Assembly: GCF_030272615.1 (NCBI RefSeq) | Contig: NC_081407.1 | Span: 99,555,897 to 99,619,896, forward strand | Direction of reading: 5' to 3' | DNA: 64,000 nucleotides | DNA from: Cryptomeria japonica | Lineage: Eukaryota; Streptophyta; Pinopsida; Cupressales; Cupressaceae | Part shown: positions 1 through 9,192 of the stretch, piece by piece | How positions within the stretch are numbered: the stretch's first letter is position 1 | How the letters are laid out: each line of letters opens with the position of its first letter | The notes under the pieces: generated by a model | What the model was told of the DNA's origin: nothing | The model's database searches: none | Seen by the model: only the letters and a program-made list of their open reading frames with translations | Program-made: the position numbers and the translations under genes

Positions 1-17
1 TATGGTATAGCAATTGG

Positions 18-665
18 ATGCTGGAAAGTGATTCAGAGACCGACTCGCATGAGTGGGAATTTGATTCTGTACAGCTTAATACTTTAGATGAGGAAGACAC
101 ATCACCACCTCCGCCACGCAAAGACATCCCTATTTACGGAGAAGCACAGATACAGACCACTTGGGTTCCTGAGTTGGAAACGTCTTCCACAGACCCTACG
201 TCTCATCCTATGCCTGATTCTGACAAGGAAAGTACCATCAACGACCTTCACCACACTGTCTTAACCCTCACTGATACATCTAATGCACTTAACCTGATCG
301 ATGAAGTAATGCCCATTATCCATCCTGAACTCATCGAATGGAACCACCCAAATCCCCCATGTCTTGACTTCTTCCAAAACGATGAGGCTATCATTGAATT
401 TTTGGAATTAAGGGATAACCTACCAAGCGGGGATCACAAAGCTGGATTCGCCATTGAACTTAATAGCGCAGCCTACTTCGGGGCGGATGCCAAACCTTTC
501 AGCTGCAAAAATATAACACTAAAACATGGATTTTCCAGTGAAAACCACACTGTGGCACTGTTTGATCCGACAAAAGTAAAAAGAAAGAGCGTATCCAATG
601 GTGAAAACCTCTCTGAGGCACCTGAGGATGAAGGGTTTGACATTCTCCCTGATAATACACAATAG
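18..665 (+). CDS. Pol spacer upstream of RT (fragment)
   Basis: A 215-codon open stretch, acidic and rich in Ser, Thr and Pro (for example a PPPPR run near residue 32). It contains no protease signature; the protease is expected further left. In Tat elements a long, poorly conserved acidic spacer joins protease to RT, and this stretch runs in the same frame into the RT segment after a single TAG. The ATG at 18 is only the first Met in the window and is not claimed as a real start. I see no catalytic motif. Confidence 0.6.
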   Translation: MLESDSETDSHEWEFDSVQLNTLDEEDTSPPPPRKDIPIYGEAQIQTTWVPELETSSTDPTSHPMPDSDKESTINDLHHTVLTLTDTSNALNLIDEVMPIIHPELIEWNHPNPPCLDFFQNDEAIIEFLELRDNLPSGDHKAGFAIELNSAAYFGADAKPFSCKNITLKHGFSSENHTVALFDPTKVKRKSVSNGENLSEAPEDEGFDILPDNTQ

Positions 666-707
666 GAACGATCAACAATTCTCATCGAGGAAACCAAAGA
701 GTACAAT

Positions 708-1703
708 GTGGGGACTCCTGAAAATCCTCATATCATACATCTGGCATCTCTTCTCACTCCAGAGGAACGGCCTAAATTTATAGAGTTCTTCCAGAAGCGT
801 CAGATCAACTTTGCATGGTCATATGCAGACATGCCTGGGCTTGATCCTGATTTAGTCATGCATCACCTTACAGTAGCAGAAGGAGCCAAACCTGTCAAGC
901 AAAAGCTTCATAAGATGCATCCTCAGATTGCAGTGCTAGTCAAAACAGAACTCAAGAAACTCCTAGATGTTGGTTTCATTAGACCAATTGATTATGCAGA
1001 ATGGATCTCCAATATTGTGCCAGTTGGCAAACCAAAAGGGGGCATCCGCATTTGTACTGACTTCAGAGATCTAAATAAGGCCTGTCCTAAGGATGACTTC
1101 CCCCTTCCAAATATCGACATCATAGTGGATCTGACAGCAGGACATGCCATGCTTTCACTCATGGATGGCTTTTCAGGATACAATCAGATAAAGATCGCAC
1201 CAGAAGATCAACATAAGACAGCCTTCACATGTCCATGGGGCACATATTGCTGGAATGTAATGCCTTTCGGTCTCAAAAATGCAGGAGCAACCTATCAAAG
1301 AGCAATGACCACCATCTTCCATGACATGATGCATACCATGATGGAAGATTATGTGGATGACTTACTAGCAAAATCACTCACTAGAGAAGGACATCTCCAC
1401 ATCTTAGATAAAATCTTTGATAGACTGGAACAATATCATGTTCGACTCAACCCAAAGAAATGTGTCTTTGGAGTAACCTCCGGGAAGCTTCTAGGATACA
1501 TTGTCTCAAGCAAAGGCATTGAGGTCGACCCAGCAAAGGTAAAAGCAATCATGGACATGCCACCTCCAAAGAATATCAGTCAGCTAAGGACATTACAAGG
1601 ACGGCTTCAATCCATCCGAAGATTCATTGCACAACTGGCTGATAAGTGTCACCCATTTACACACCTGCTACACAAGAACATCCGCTTTCAGTGGGATGCC
1701 TGA
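708..1703 (+). CDS. Reverse transcriptase domain (gypsy, Tat type)
   Basis: RNA-directed DNA polymerase that would copy the element's RNA in its virus-like particle. The segment opens with a Tat-type motif around AWSYADMPGLDP, continues with the palm motifs (CTDFRDLNKACPKDDFPLP, then SLMDGFSGYNQI), the FGLKNAGATYQRAM motif and the YVDD catalytic box, and ends in the connection domain. It stops at a TGA inside the motif that normally leads into RNase H, and the same frame resumes directly. It is full length for the domain, with both catalytic Asp residues of YVDD intact. Confidence 0.9.
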   Translation: MGTPENPHIIHLASLLTPEERPKFIEFFQKRQINFAWSYADMPGLDPDLVMHHLTVAEGAKPVKQKLHKMHPQIAVLVKTELKKLLDVGFIRPIDYAEWISNIVPVGKPKGGIRICTDFRDLNKACPKDDFPLPNIDIIVDLTAGHAMLSLMDGFSGYNQIKIAPEDQHKTAFTCPWGTYCWNVMPFGLKNAGATYQRAMTTIFHDMMHTMMEDYVDDLLAKSLTREGHLHILDKIFDRLEQYHVRLNPKKCVFGVTSGKLLGYIVSSKGIEVDPAKVKAIMDMPPPKNISQLRTLQGRLQSIRRFIAQLADKCHPFTHLLHKNIRFQWDA

Positions 1704-1739
1704 TGCCAGCAAGCATTTCAAACGCTTAAAGACTATCTC

Positions 1740-3101
1740 ATGAATCCACCATTGCTAATGCCACCAGATCCAAGTAGACCGTTGTTACTTTATATCTCAG
1801 CAACAAGTACAACATTGGGTGTACTACTGGCACAACATAATGTAGAAGGCAAAGAGTGTGTTGTATACTACATCTCTCGCACACTAGTGGGCTATGAACT
1901 CAATTACACACCTATTGAGCGAGCTTGCCTAGCAGTAATCTTAGCAGCCACTAAATTGAGGCACTATCTGTTAACACACAAAGTACAACTCATTGCAAAG
2001 ATTGATCCACTCAAGTATTTACTTAGCAAAGCAGCATTGACAGGTCGCTTGGCCAAATGGGTGATGATTCTAAGTGAATTTGACATTGAGTATGTGGACC
2101 GAAAGGCTATCAAAGGTCAAGTTATTGCAGATCAGTTGGCTGATGCACCTCTCATAGGTGATCATCCTCTCATTTCTAATTTTCCAGATGAAGAGATATT
2201 CATGATCACAATAGCACAACCATGGAAACAATATTTTGATGGTTCATACACTAGGCACAGCTCGGGGGCAGGCATTCTGTTTATCACACCTCAAGGTGAT
2301 AGCATCCCGAAGTCTTACAGGCTCACATTTCCATGCACAAACAACATAGCAGAGTATGAGGCCTTGATCACAGGACTCAGGCTAGCCGTACAATGGAAAT
2401 TACAAGAACTACAAGTATATGGTGTCTCACAACTAGTCATTCGACAAGCAACTGATGAATATCAGACCAAAGATGATAAACTCATGCCATATAAGCAAAT
2501 GGTGGACACTCTAAAGACATCATTTACTACTATCACTTTTGAGCAGATACCAAGAGATCAGAATCGAGCTGCTGACGCTATGGCTACCATCGCATCTCTC
2601 CTAGATCTTCCACAAAATTCAACACGCTACGAGTTCTTGGTAGAACAGCTTTGGATCCCCGCTTATGATATCCTCGAGTCCGAAATGATATGTCGCCTTG
2701 TTGGTTCTGAATCCCCATGGTACGGTGAGTTCTACACCTATCTCCGCGATCACACCCTTCCTCCCAACCAATCGAATAACCAACGAAAAACCTTCATTCG
2801 CCAAACTGCTCGATATACCATTATTGCTGAAACCCTATACCGACGCAGTCTTGATGGTACTCTCCTTCGATGTCTGGAACAAGGTGAGATAACAAAGGCT
2901 TTGGAAGAGGTACATGAAGGAATTTGCGGGACTCATTCAAGTGGTCCATCACTCGCCAAGAAACTCCTGCGAGCTGGATATTATTGGCCATCTATGGAAA
3001 AGGATTCCTACTACTTTATCAAAAAATGCAAGAAATGCCAAGTTCATGGCGACCTGATACATGCACCAGCTCAGGAACTGCAACCAATCACAACACCATG
3101 A
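1740..3101 (+). CDS. Dual RNase H plus integrase zinc finger
   Basis: Residues about 14-135 form the ordinary retroviral-type RNase H (core around residues 85-135, ending in ADQLAD). Residues about 160-290 form a second RNase H of the plant/archaeal type, recognised from YFDGS, TNNIAEYEAL and NRAADAMA. This extra copy defines the Tat lineage. Its third acidic site reads YGVSQLV where Asp is expected, so activity is probably lost. Residues about 390-440 hold the HHCC zinc finger of integrase (HEGICGTH, then CKKC). The segment ends at a TGA in a place where the family has Trp, and the integrase core follows in frame. Confidence 0.88.
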   Translation: MNPPLLMPPDPSRPLLLYISATSTTLGVLLAQHNVEGKECVVYYISRTLVGYELNYTPIERACLAVILAATKLRHYLLTHKVQLIAKIDPLKYLLSKAALTGRLAKWVMILSEFDIEYVDRKAIKGQVIADQLADAPLIGDHPLISNFPDEEIFMITIAQPWKQYFDGSYTRHSSGAGILFITPQGDSIPKSYRLTFPCTNNIAEYEALITGLRLAVQWKLQELQVYGVSQLVIRQATDEYQTKDDKLMPYKQMVDTLKTSFTTITFEQIPRDQNRAADAMATIASLLDLPQNSTRYEFLVEQLWIPAYDILESEMICRLVGSESPWYGEFYTYLRDHTLPPNQSNNQRKTFIRQTARYTIIAETLYRRSLDGTLLRCLEQGEITKALEEVHEGICGTHSSGPSLAKKLLRAGYYWPSMEKDSYYFIKKCKKCQVHGDLIHAPAQELQPITTP

Positions 3102-3128
3102 CCTTTCTACCAATGGGGCCTTGACCTT

Positions 3129-3974
3129 GTGGGTAAGATTCATCCATCTTCATCCAATGGCCACAAATTCATTATTACCGCCACCGAATATTTCACAAAG
3201 TGGATCGAAGCCGTTCCACTTACCCAAGTCACTGGCAAGCAGATCGCCTCATTCATCCTCAACTACATCATCTGTCGGTATGGTGTGCCCATGTCCATCA
3301 TCACAAATAACGGTCTTCCTTTCAAAAATCAGGATGTCCGTGAACTTTGTGAGAAATTTCATATCCAACACCGTTTTTCCACCCCCTATTACCCACAAGG
3401 CAATGGTCAGGCCGAAGCATCCAATAAAAACATATTGAGGATCCTAAAGAAGACAGTCAATGATGTCGGTCGTGATTGGCATGTTCAATTGAATCCAGCA
3501 CTATGGGCATATCGAACTAGCATTCGAACCCCTACAGGTGCAACTCCTTATTCATTGGTCTATGGTGCAGAAGCTATCTTGCCTATTGAGGTCGAGATAC
3601 CATCATTACGGGTTTCCTTGCACAATCTCATCAATGATGAAGCCTACAGAGTATCCCGTCTTCAGGACTTAGAGTTACTTGATGAGAAACGACAAGCTGC
3701 ATACAATCACCTCAAAGCCTATCAGCAGCGCATGAGCAGAAGCTACAATCACCGAGTTAGACCTCATACATTTGAGGTAGGTGATCTTGTTCTTCGAGAG
3801 AATCCTCACAACCAACCAAACAGAGAACATCAAGGCAAGTTTGAATCAAACTGGCGGGGCCCATATGTTGTCACTGTTGTGTTCGGGTCCGGGGCATATC
3901 AGTTGGCTACATCAGAAGGAGAACCGCTTGCAGATCCAATCAATAGCATGCACCTCAAACGGTTTTATACCTAA
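3129..3974 (+). CDS. Integrase core and C-terminal domain
   Basis: This part would join element cDNA to host DNA. The RNase H fold shows the GHKFIITATEYFTKW strand, IITNNG, and GNGQAEASNKN with the catalytic Glu. The first Asp (WGLDLVG) lies just upstream of the ATG given here, in the same frame. The second Asp is replaced by Asn (3306-3308), so the D-D-E triad is incomplete. The tail (ATPYSLVYGAEAILPIE, VGDLVLR, FESNWRGPYVV) is typical of the lineage and lacks a chromodomain. TAA at 3972-3974 is the natural end of pol. Confidence 0.88.
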   Translation: MGKIHPSSSNGHKFIITATEYFTKWIEAVPLTQVTGKQIASFILNYIICRYGVPMSIITNNGLPFKNQDVRELCEKFHIQHRFSTPYYPQGNGQAEASNKNILRILKKTVNDVGRDWHVQLNPALWAYRTSIRTPTGATPYSLVYGAEAILPIEVEIPSLRVSLHNLINDEAYRVSRLQDLELLDEKRQAAYNHLKAYQQRMSRSYNHRVRPHTFEVGDLVLRENPHNQPNREHQGKFESNWRGPYVVTVVFGSGAYQLATSEGEPLADPINSMHLKRFYT

Positions 3975-5150
3975 GCTGTACAGAGCATCAGGCTCCCCTA
4001 CATACCAGAAAATACCACAAACATTCAGAAAAATGTCCTGAAGAAAATACAAAAACATTCAAAAAAAAGTAAAGAAAAATCATGCATCCAAATGGTGAAC
4101 AACCACTCCAGTGGCACCTTGGGTAAGTACGGTGGTGAAAACCTGGCAAACAGGCGCCACTCGTAAAGGCTATGGCTCCATTGTCTTTCGGACTTGTTGC
4201 GATCACATCTACTTCATACATACATCCATCCATCCAAAAAACATGGCTTGTTATTCCTCTGCAATTATGATAGTACTCCATACATCTTGCATCCCGCTTT
4301 TTCATAAGTCATGTCTAAAACTGGGGGCAATGCCTTTAACCTATTGATGGAAGTGGATTCTACATTGTCTTATGATTCATTAAGTTCTTCATTCAAACAA
4401 TCATCAAAAATCCAACAACATTCAAAAATATCTCGCAAAAATACCAAAAACATTCAAAACAACTCACAAAATCCAAAAACATCAACAAAAACATTGAAAA
4501 TCACACAAAAACATGACAACACATTGTACATACTCATCCATGCAGATACCAAAACAAGCATTGATAAAATACTCACAAAATGACCACTTACCAAACGACC
4601 ACACAATCCACATCAACAATCAAACTGTCTTCAACAAGGATGCATCCTTCCTTACCAAAACAAAGACAAGATGACGTTTTCTTTGACAAGAAAATTCTGT
4701 TAGGCTATCAAATACTTGGTTGATTTGTGAGTACAATCGTTTGTTTATCTGTATCGACATCTTTCAGCATTGTTTTGTATCGTTTGCGCATTATTTCCGA
4801 TGAAGTTCTGGGGCATGTACTAATGGTGTCTACGTGGGAAGTTCACCAAGCTACGTGATCTTATGCAAAATACAGTCATTGATCACTACGGCTCGCTGAC
4901 TACAGTGTATACCTCGACCATATGGGCATGAACCATTACCAAGGATCCTTATTCTTTATTCTTTATGTATATACTGTTTGTTTGCAGGTACAATGCTCTC
5001 CCTTTGGTTCCTCCTACCTCATCCAAACTGGATAAAGGTGTTATCTCTTATTACGGTATGCACTTGTCTCAGGATATGATCAGCCTAAGATCAAGGAGGA
5101 CGATCCAAGTCATGTATGAAAGGAGATAATCCTTGTCTGTTCCGCAAGCA

Positions 5151-5265
5151 ATACTCTGGTCGACTTGATCCCTTATATCAAGTCGTTTGTATTAACTTGC
5201 TACATAAAATCCATGAAAGAAATACTCAGGTCATCTTGAATCATTATGTCAAGATGCTTGTATTC
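5151..5265. repeat. Two 71-bp-spaced copies of a hairpin sequence
   Basis: Copy 1 pairs 5161-5169 with 5177-5185 (9-bp stem CGACTTGAT, 7-nt loop). Copy 2 pairs 5232-5239 with 5249-5256 (8-bp stem CATCTTGA, 9-nt loop). The copies share ATACTC-GGTC before the stem and TTGTATT after it. Where the stems differ, both partners changed together (G:C to A:T and A:T to T:A). Confidence 0.65.
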
Positions 5266-5515
5266 TCTTCCAACATTTTAAAGCTCAATGATGAAAATAG
5301 AGCACTATGGATCGTCATTTCATCTCATCTGTTTATATATTGCATTCTGTTGCATATCACCCATCCATTCACTTATTCATATAGAGGTTTTATATGCAAA
5401 AATGAGAAAATTAAGTTGGTCTTGGATACAATCATGATCAAGTACTCTGATACATCACCAATGCATCATGCAAAGTCTTACAAACCTTGCATTCCTCATG
5501 ATCATATCATCCTCA

Positions 5516-5563
5516 CATTTAGTTGCATCTTGCATTAAACATTTAGTTGCATTTTGCATTAAA
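5516..5563. repeat. Tandem pair of a 24-bp unit
   Basis: Two adjacent 24-bp units (5516-5539 and 5540-5563) that differ at a single base (CATCTTG against CATTTTG). They sit in the CATT-rich part of the 3' non-coding region. Confidence 0.8.
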
Positions 5564-6784
5564 ACTTCATGTCATTTTTTTAACTTTGCATATAGTTCAT
5601 TTTCTTGCCATTTAGTTTTCATTAATCATTTTGTAGCATTGCATCAATCATAAACAATTAGATTCATTCATGGGATTCAATTGTCTTTGATTGTTTTAAA
5701 TCATTTAATAAGGCATTCATATAGTATCGATTATCCATCATCATTTTTATTATCCTTTATCATTTGTTATTGTATACATTCATCCATTCATTCAGTAAAA
5801 AGGTGCATTCGTTCATCCATTCCCTAAGTATCTTATTATGCTTATTTTTAGGATCCATTCGCATGGCATTCATTATATTCCTTTTAAATTGCATTACGGT
5901 GCAGTTATTAGAATCCCATTATCATTTATACTTAAATCATATTTAAAGCATTTAGAATCATAAAATCCATTTGTTTATACAACATTGGTTCTTAACATAT
6001 TATATCCATTATGCATATGCATTCATTTAACACATTATCATATAAACATTTGTACTTTGCATTTTGTTTATCCATATTGCATTCATTTGACAAACATCTA
6101 GATGCATATTCATACATAACATCATTCATTCAACCATTACATTAACATCATCACATAAATTATCATTGCATAGAAAACAACAAAATCCTATTCATAAATC
6201 ATCATAAGCATACATCATCCTCATGGCATTACATACATAACGCATTGCATCAAACAAATCAAAACCATACATCTATAAACCTGCATTCATATGTCAGTAT
6301 CCAACATCATACATCATCATAAAAACATGCATATAGGAAACATCTCATCAAATGCATACATGTACACATATCCATCTAAGCAATAAATCATCATCATGCA
6401 TAAACATCCATACATAATCAAATGCATATCATCAAAATCTGGGATCTCCTCATATATATCATCTCATATATCAGAGTACAAAGACGTCTACAAAAAAAAT
6501 CGGCTACCAAAAGCCATCCAAGATACAGTCCATAAATAAACAAAGATACAATATATGTATGCAAAAATGCTCTCTCAAATGCTGCTCTGGCCAGATGTTG
6601 TACCACCACCACCACCTCTACCTGCACCACCTGATCCATCTCTCCGTGGAGGCCTCATCGAACCACCACTCCCTCCTACATCTCCTGATCTCTCCCGCCT
6701 CAAAGGACCCATCACTCCCCCACTGCTCTGCATCCTCTGTGATCGCTCTGATCTCGTATGCCGCATCTGGGTATAACTGAGAGC

Positions 6785-7981
6785 TCACTGACTGAGTGGC
6801 ACCACCTGCTCATATAAACCTCGCCAGTACTCTATCTCAGCCTGTGCTCGCCCAAACTGCCTCATAACATCCCCTGAAGGCCCCTGTGCTCCTACTCCAA
6901 TCCGAACCCTCTCCTGCAGCTCGGCCAATCTCTCCACCGCAGTATCTCTCTCCCGCAGCACCATCATCAGCTCTGACTCATGTGCAAATAGCTGCACATC
7001 CCTAGCTGCTACCTCCTCCTCTAATCTCTCTATCCGGGTCTGCAAATAAACTATCATATGATCCCGCAGATCTCCAGTCGCTCCCTCTCCTGTGTCCATC
7101 GCTGCCTCACCTGTATCACCCTCTCTAATAGGTCCCTCACCTATATCACCCTCTCCAATAGGTCCCTCCCCTGCACCACCCTCTCCAGCAATCCCCACTC
7201 CTCTATCCATCGGGATCTCTCTCTCCATCCCCCTCCCACTCAGCTGCACTCCTCCCTGCATCAAAGGTCCCTGTGATATCTGAAGAGGTAGCCCACCTCT
7301 CCCTCTCCGCTGCCTCGGCATCCCCAACCCACCTCCTCCTCCCACACCTCCTCCTCCGCCACCTCCATCTCCTCCTCCTCCATCTCCTCCTCCTCCTCCC
7401 CCACCTCCTCCTCCTCCTCCTCCTCCTCGACCTCCTGCTCTCCGTCCTCGTCCCCGTCCCCTCTCATCCTCAAAAGCTGGGATCGGCTCTGTCGGGTCTG
7501 ATATCCGTCGGATCGGGTGTGCCGCTCGGTACTGTGTATACTCCTCTGTAACCCCTGCATCAACGACCCTCGGTCGTAGGTCCCATGGCCTCGCCTGCAG
7601 TGTCCGAAACTCTGCTAGTGCCTGATCATAAGGTAGCACTGGACCCCATGCATACCTCTCCCAAATCACCCGTGCATACTCTCCAGATCCACTAGGCAGT
7701 CCCTGCTGTCGTCCAAACTGCCTCATCACTCTCCCTGGCACCTGTCTCTCCACATGATATGAGGTCCTCCCAATGAGAAATCGGGTCATGAACACATACG
7801 GTAGTGCCTCTGCATCATCCTCCCATGGCTCACACTCCAAGTATGGCCGCCATATCACTGCATCTAAGTCATCTAATGCCCGCCGCCACCATTCTAACTT
7901 CCCCAAGTGGGGCTGACTCATCATGCCACTGTACATAAACATGTATGGCTGGTCCACGGCTCGGAATCTAAGACTCACTGG
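6785..7981 (-). CDS. PMD C-terminal half, Gly-rich linker and coiled coil
   Basis: Continues in the same frame after the TGA. The first available start codon would be GTG at 7978, which is unlikely in a plant, so this part probably depended on read-through of an intact ancestor. It contains the rest of the PMD (WWRRALDDLDAVIW, YVFMTRFLIGR, VERQVPGRVMRQFGR), an Arg/Gly then poly-Gly linker with GGGGD repeats, a GEGPIGEGDIGEGPIREGD repeat, and a 50-residue Glu/Arg/Leu-rich stretch likely to form a coiled coil. The coiled coil suggests self-association. Strong Gly bias makes the linker DNA CCT/CTC-rich on the + strand. Confidence 0.75.
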   Translation of the reverse strand, partial: PVSLRFRAVDQPYMFMYSGMMSQPHLGKLEWWRRALDDLDAVIWRPYLECEPWEDDAEALPYVFMTRFLIGRTSYHVERQVPGRVMRQFGRQQGLPSGSGEYARVIWERYAWGPVLPYDQALAEFRTLQARPWDLRPRVVDAGVTEEYTQYRAAHPIRRISDPTEPIPAFEDERGRGRGRRAGGRGGGGGGGGGGGGGGDGGGGDGGGGGGGVGGGGGLGMPRQRRGRGGLPLQISQGPLMQGGVQLSGRGMEREIPMDRGVGIAGEGGAGEGPIGEGDIGEGPIREGDTGEAAMDTGEGATGDLRDHMIVYLQTRIERLEEEVAARDVQLFAHESELMMVLRERDTAVERLAELQERVRIGVGAQGPSGDVMRQFGRAQAEIEYWRGLYEQVVPLSQ

Positions 7982-8641
7982 TCAAGTCACTGGTAGGTGC
8001 TCCCATGCCCAAACATGTAGCAGCGTCATGCCCACCGCTAGAGAACCCCTCCCTCGGTACACTACCTCGTGGAGCTCCTGATACATGTGCACCAGCACGC
8101 ACGGCCCCCATGCAAATTGGGTCCCCTCGGTCATCATCATCTCTATCACCTGTCCCCATCCCACTGCCAATCCATGTGACCGCCTGTCTGGACATAGAAG
8201 TCCTCCCACAATCCCTGACAACACTGCTGGAAGGGGCTCATATAATGCCGCTATATCCTCCCATGCGATCAAGCCATCTTCAATATATACATCATCATCA
8301 AAAATCCTCTGACATGAAAGCGTCCCCCAGGATCTGTCATATGTGACTAGCTCCCCTCGAATCGGAATCCGAAGGATGTGCCACACGTCCTCCAAGGTCA
8401 CAGTCATCTCTCCCTGTGCCAAATGAAAGGTGCACGTCTCACTGTGCCACCGCTCTGCCAATGTTGTAATCAAACCGTGATTCATACGAATCACGGGCAT
8501 GTGCATCACCTCATACAAACCAATCGCAGCAATGCAATCAATCTCCGTCTGTGTCAAGCGGTCCCGCAACCCCTGTGTCGCAGGATGACGCTCGCGTAAC
8601 TGTAACACGCGCAGATTCTCCTGCACATAGACATTCATCAA
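7982..8641 (-). CDS. PMD N-terminal half (up to in-frame TGA)
   Basis: 219 codons. The start ATG at 8641 is followed by a second ATG codon and opens the first conserved helix (LRERHPATQGLRDRLT). The core PMD segment WHSETCTFHL...MTVTLEDVWHILRIPI is well preserved, including the aromatic and Glu-Met positions typical of the family. The piece ends inside the family's W-A-W-E-h-L-P motif, so it is not a complete domain. If translated alone it would lack the C-terminal helices of the PMD. Confidence 0.8.
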   Translation of the reverse strand: MMNVYVQENLRVLQLRERHPATQGLRDRLTQTEIDCIAAIGLYEVMHMPVIRMNHGLITTLAERWHSETCTFHLAQGEMTVTLEDVWHILRIPIRGELVTYDRSWGTLSCQRIFDDDVYIEDGLIAWEDIAALYEPLPAVLSGIVGGLLCPDRRSHGLAVGWGQVIEMMMTEGTQFAWGPCVLVHMYQELHEVVYRGRGSLAVGMTLLHVWAWEHLPVT

Positions 8642-8901
8642 TCACCATCAGTTATTTTGTTTTCAAACTTTCTTAAGTTTAAACCTAGACTATCATCAGA
8701 TACTCTGATCAAGTATCTTCGGGTCTCAACAGGTAAGCAATCATGGTTACCTAGACTTCAACAGGCATTTATCCTAACAAATGACCTAAGTCTCATCAGG
8801 CTGCTATGGTTCAAACAACTCCCACTTCACCTCACCATCCATCAATCATTGGCATCGAGAGATTTTCTTCATTCAAACTGGGGCATCTCTTTATCTTAAG
8901 G
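8642..8901. other. Region between PMD start and AGCGCT array
   Basis: No gene. Read on the + strand, a degenerate motif close to agtCTcatCAGG recurs near 8688, 8721, 8752 and 8787, and GATACT/AGTATC at 8700-8718 can form a 6-bp stem. On the - strand this would be the 5' leader just before the PMD ATG. A second tract CAAACTGGGGCATC at 8874-8887 resembles the G-rich tract at 4316-4329. Confidence 0.5.
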
Positions 8902-9192
8902 CAAAAGCGCTATTTTACCCACAAAAGCGCTAGTTTTACACAATAGCGCTACTATACTAACAAAAGCGCTCAAAAAGCTATACAAAAGCGCTACAACTAC
9001 AAAAGCGCTAAAACAGCTATACAATAGCGCTCAATTCATCCTACAATAGCGCTACTTAGCCAATAGCACTAATACTTGCATACAATAGCGCTAATCAACA
9101 CAAACGCGCTTAAACAAGAGCACAATAGCGCCATTGCGGCACAATAGCGCTAGTTTATGGAGCAAAAGCGCCAAAACCAGAGTTCCAGCGCT
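8902..9192. repeat. Phased ~20-bp array of CAAWAGCGCT (15 units)
   Basis: The palindrome AGCGCT occurs perfectly at 8906, 8926, 8945, 8965, 8987, 9004, 9026, 9048, 9087, 9146 and 9187. One-base variants sit in register at 9065, 9105, 9127 and 9167. Almost every copy is preceded by CAAA or CAAT. Spacing is 17-22 bp, mean about 20, while the 7-12 bp between cores are not conserved. This is unlike a simple minisatellite, in which whole units are alike. It lies between the PMD start (8641) and an antisense TATA candidate (9446). Confidence 0.85.

Larger units (their letters stand above)
18..3974 (+). pseudogene. Tat-lineage pol polyprotein with three in-frame stops
   Basis: One reading frame runs from 18 to the TAA at 3972-3974. 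It is interrupted only by TAG at 663-665, TGA at 1701-1703 and TGA at 3099-3101, with no frameshift. Domains: spacer 18-700; RT about 900-1500 with YVDD at 1350-1361; RNase H about 1740-2150; second RNase H about 2210-2610; HHCC zinc finger about 2905-3045; integrase core about 3110-3450; C-terminal domain to 3974. Two catalytic residues are also lost. In the second RNase H the Asp of the usual G-D-S-x-L-V motif is Val (codon 2424-2426). In integrase the second Asp of the D-D-E triad is Asn (3306-3308), while D (3123-3125) and E (3414-3416) remain. The copy is therefore dead, though young enough to keep its frame. At least two stops (CAG to TAG, TGG to TGA) fit C-to-T decay of methylated DNA; that is inference. 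Confidence 0.88.
3975..6784. other. Long 3' non-coding region of the Tat element
   Basis: No credible gene. Directly after pol, the motif CAAAAACATTC recurs many times (about 4015-4510). A G-rich tract AAAACTGGGGGCAA (4316-4329) resembles a polypurine tract but has no LTR behind it. Two matching hairpins lie at 5161-5256. From about 5450 to 6450 the + strand is full of CATT/CATC/ATCAT words, with a perfect-length tandem pair at 5516-5563. Tat elements are known for variable, repeat-rich DNA between pol and the 3' LTR. Confidence 0.65.
6785..8641 (-). pseudogene. Antisense plant mobile domain (PMD) protein gene, one in-frame stop
   Basis: A single - strand frame of about 618 codons from ATG at 8641 to the stop ending at 6785, interrupted only by TGA at 7984-7982. 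The first 219 residues and the first ~120 after the stop form a plant mobile domain. The signature is WHSETCTFHLAQGEMTVTLE followed by DVWHILRIPIRGE; HVWAWEHLP closes the first part, and a QFGRQQGLP block follows in the second. After the stop: Gly-rich linker (residues 172-220), GEG-type repeats (265-300), probable coiled coil (308-358). The block VMRQFGR occurs twice (about 84-90 and 371-377). PMD proteins of the MAIN/MAIL class act in silencing and genome stability, and related domains occur in plant transposons. It lies opposite to pol, as described for extra ORFs of Tat elements. The stop sits where a CGA-to-TGA change is plausible. Function in this element is unknown. Confidence 0.8.

Noticed and set aside
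4316-4329. AAAACTGGGGGCAA as a second polypurine tract marking an LTR
   Set aside because: No LTR start or repeat follows; the real tract at 9741-9755 has one.
7058-7563. Overlapping Ser/Pro, Leu-rich and Glu-rich frames
   Set aside because: Shadows of the PMD gene's Gly-rich linker in other frames.
8902-9192. Regular spacing resembling a CRISPR array
   Set aside because: Units are ~20 bp with a 10-bp core, the context is a plant retrotransposon, and there are no cas genes.
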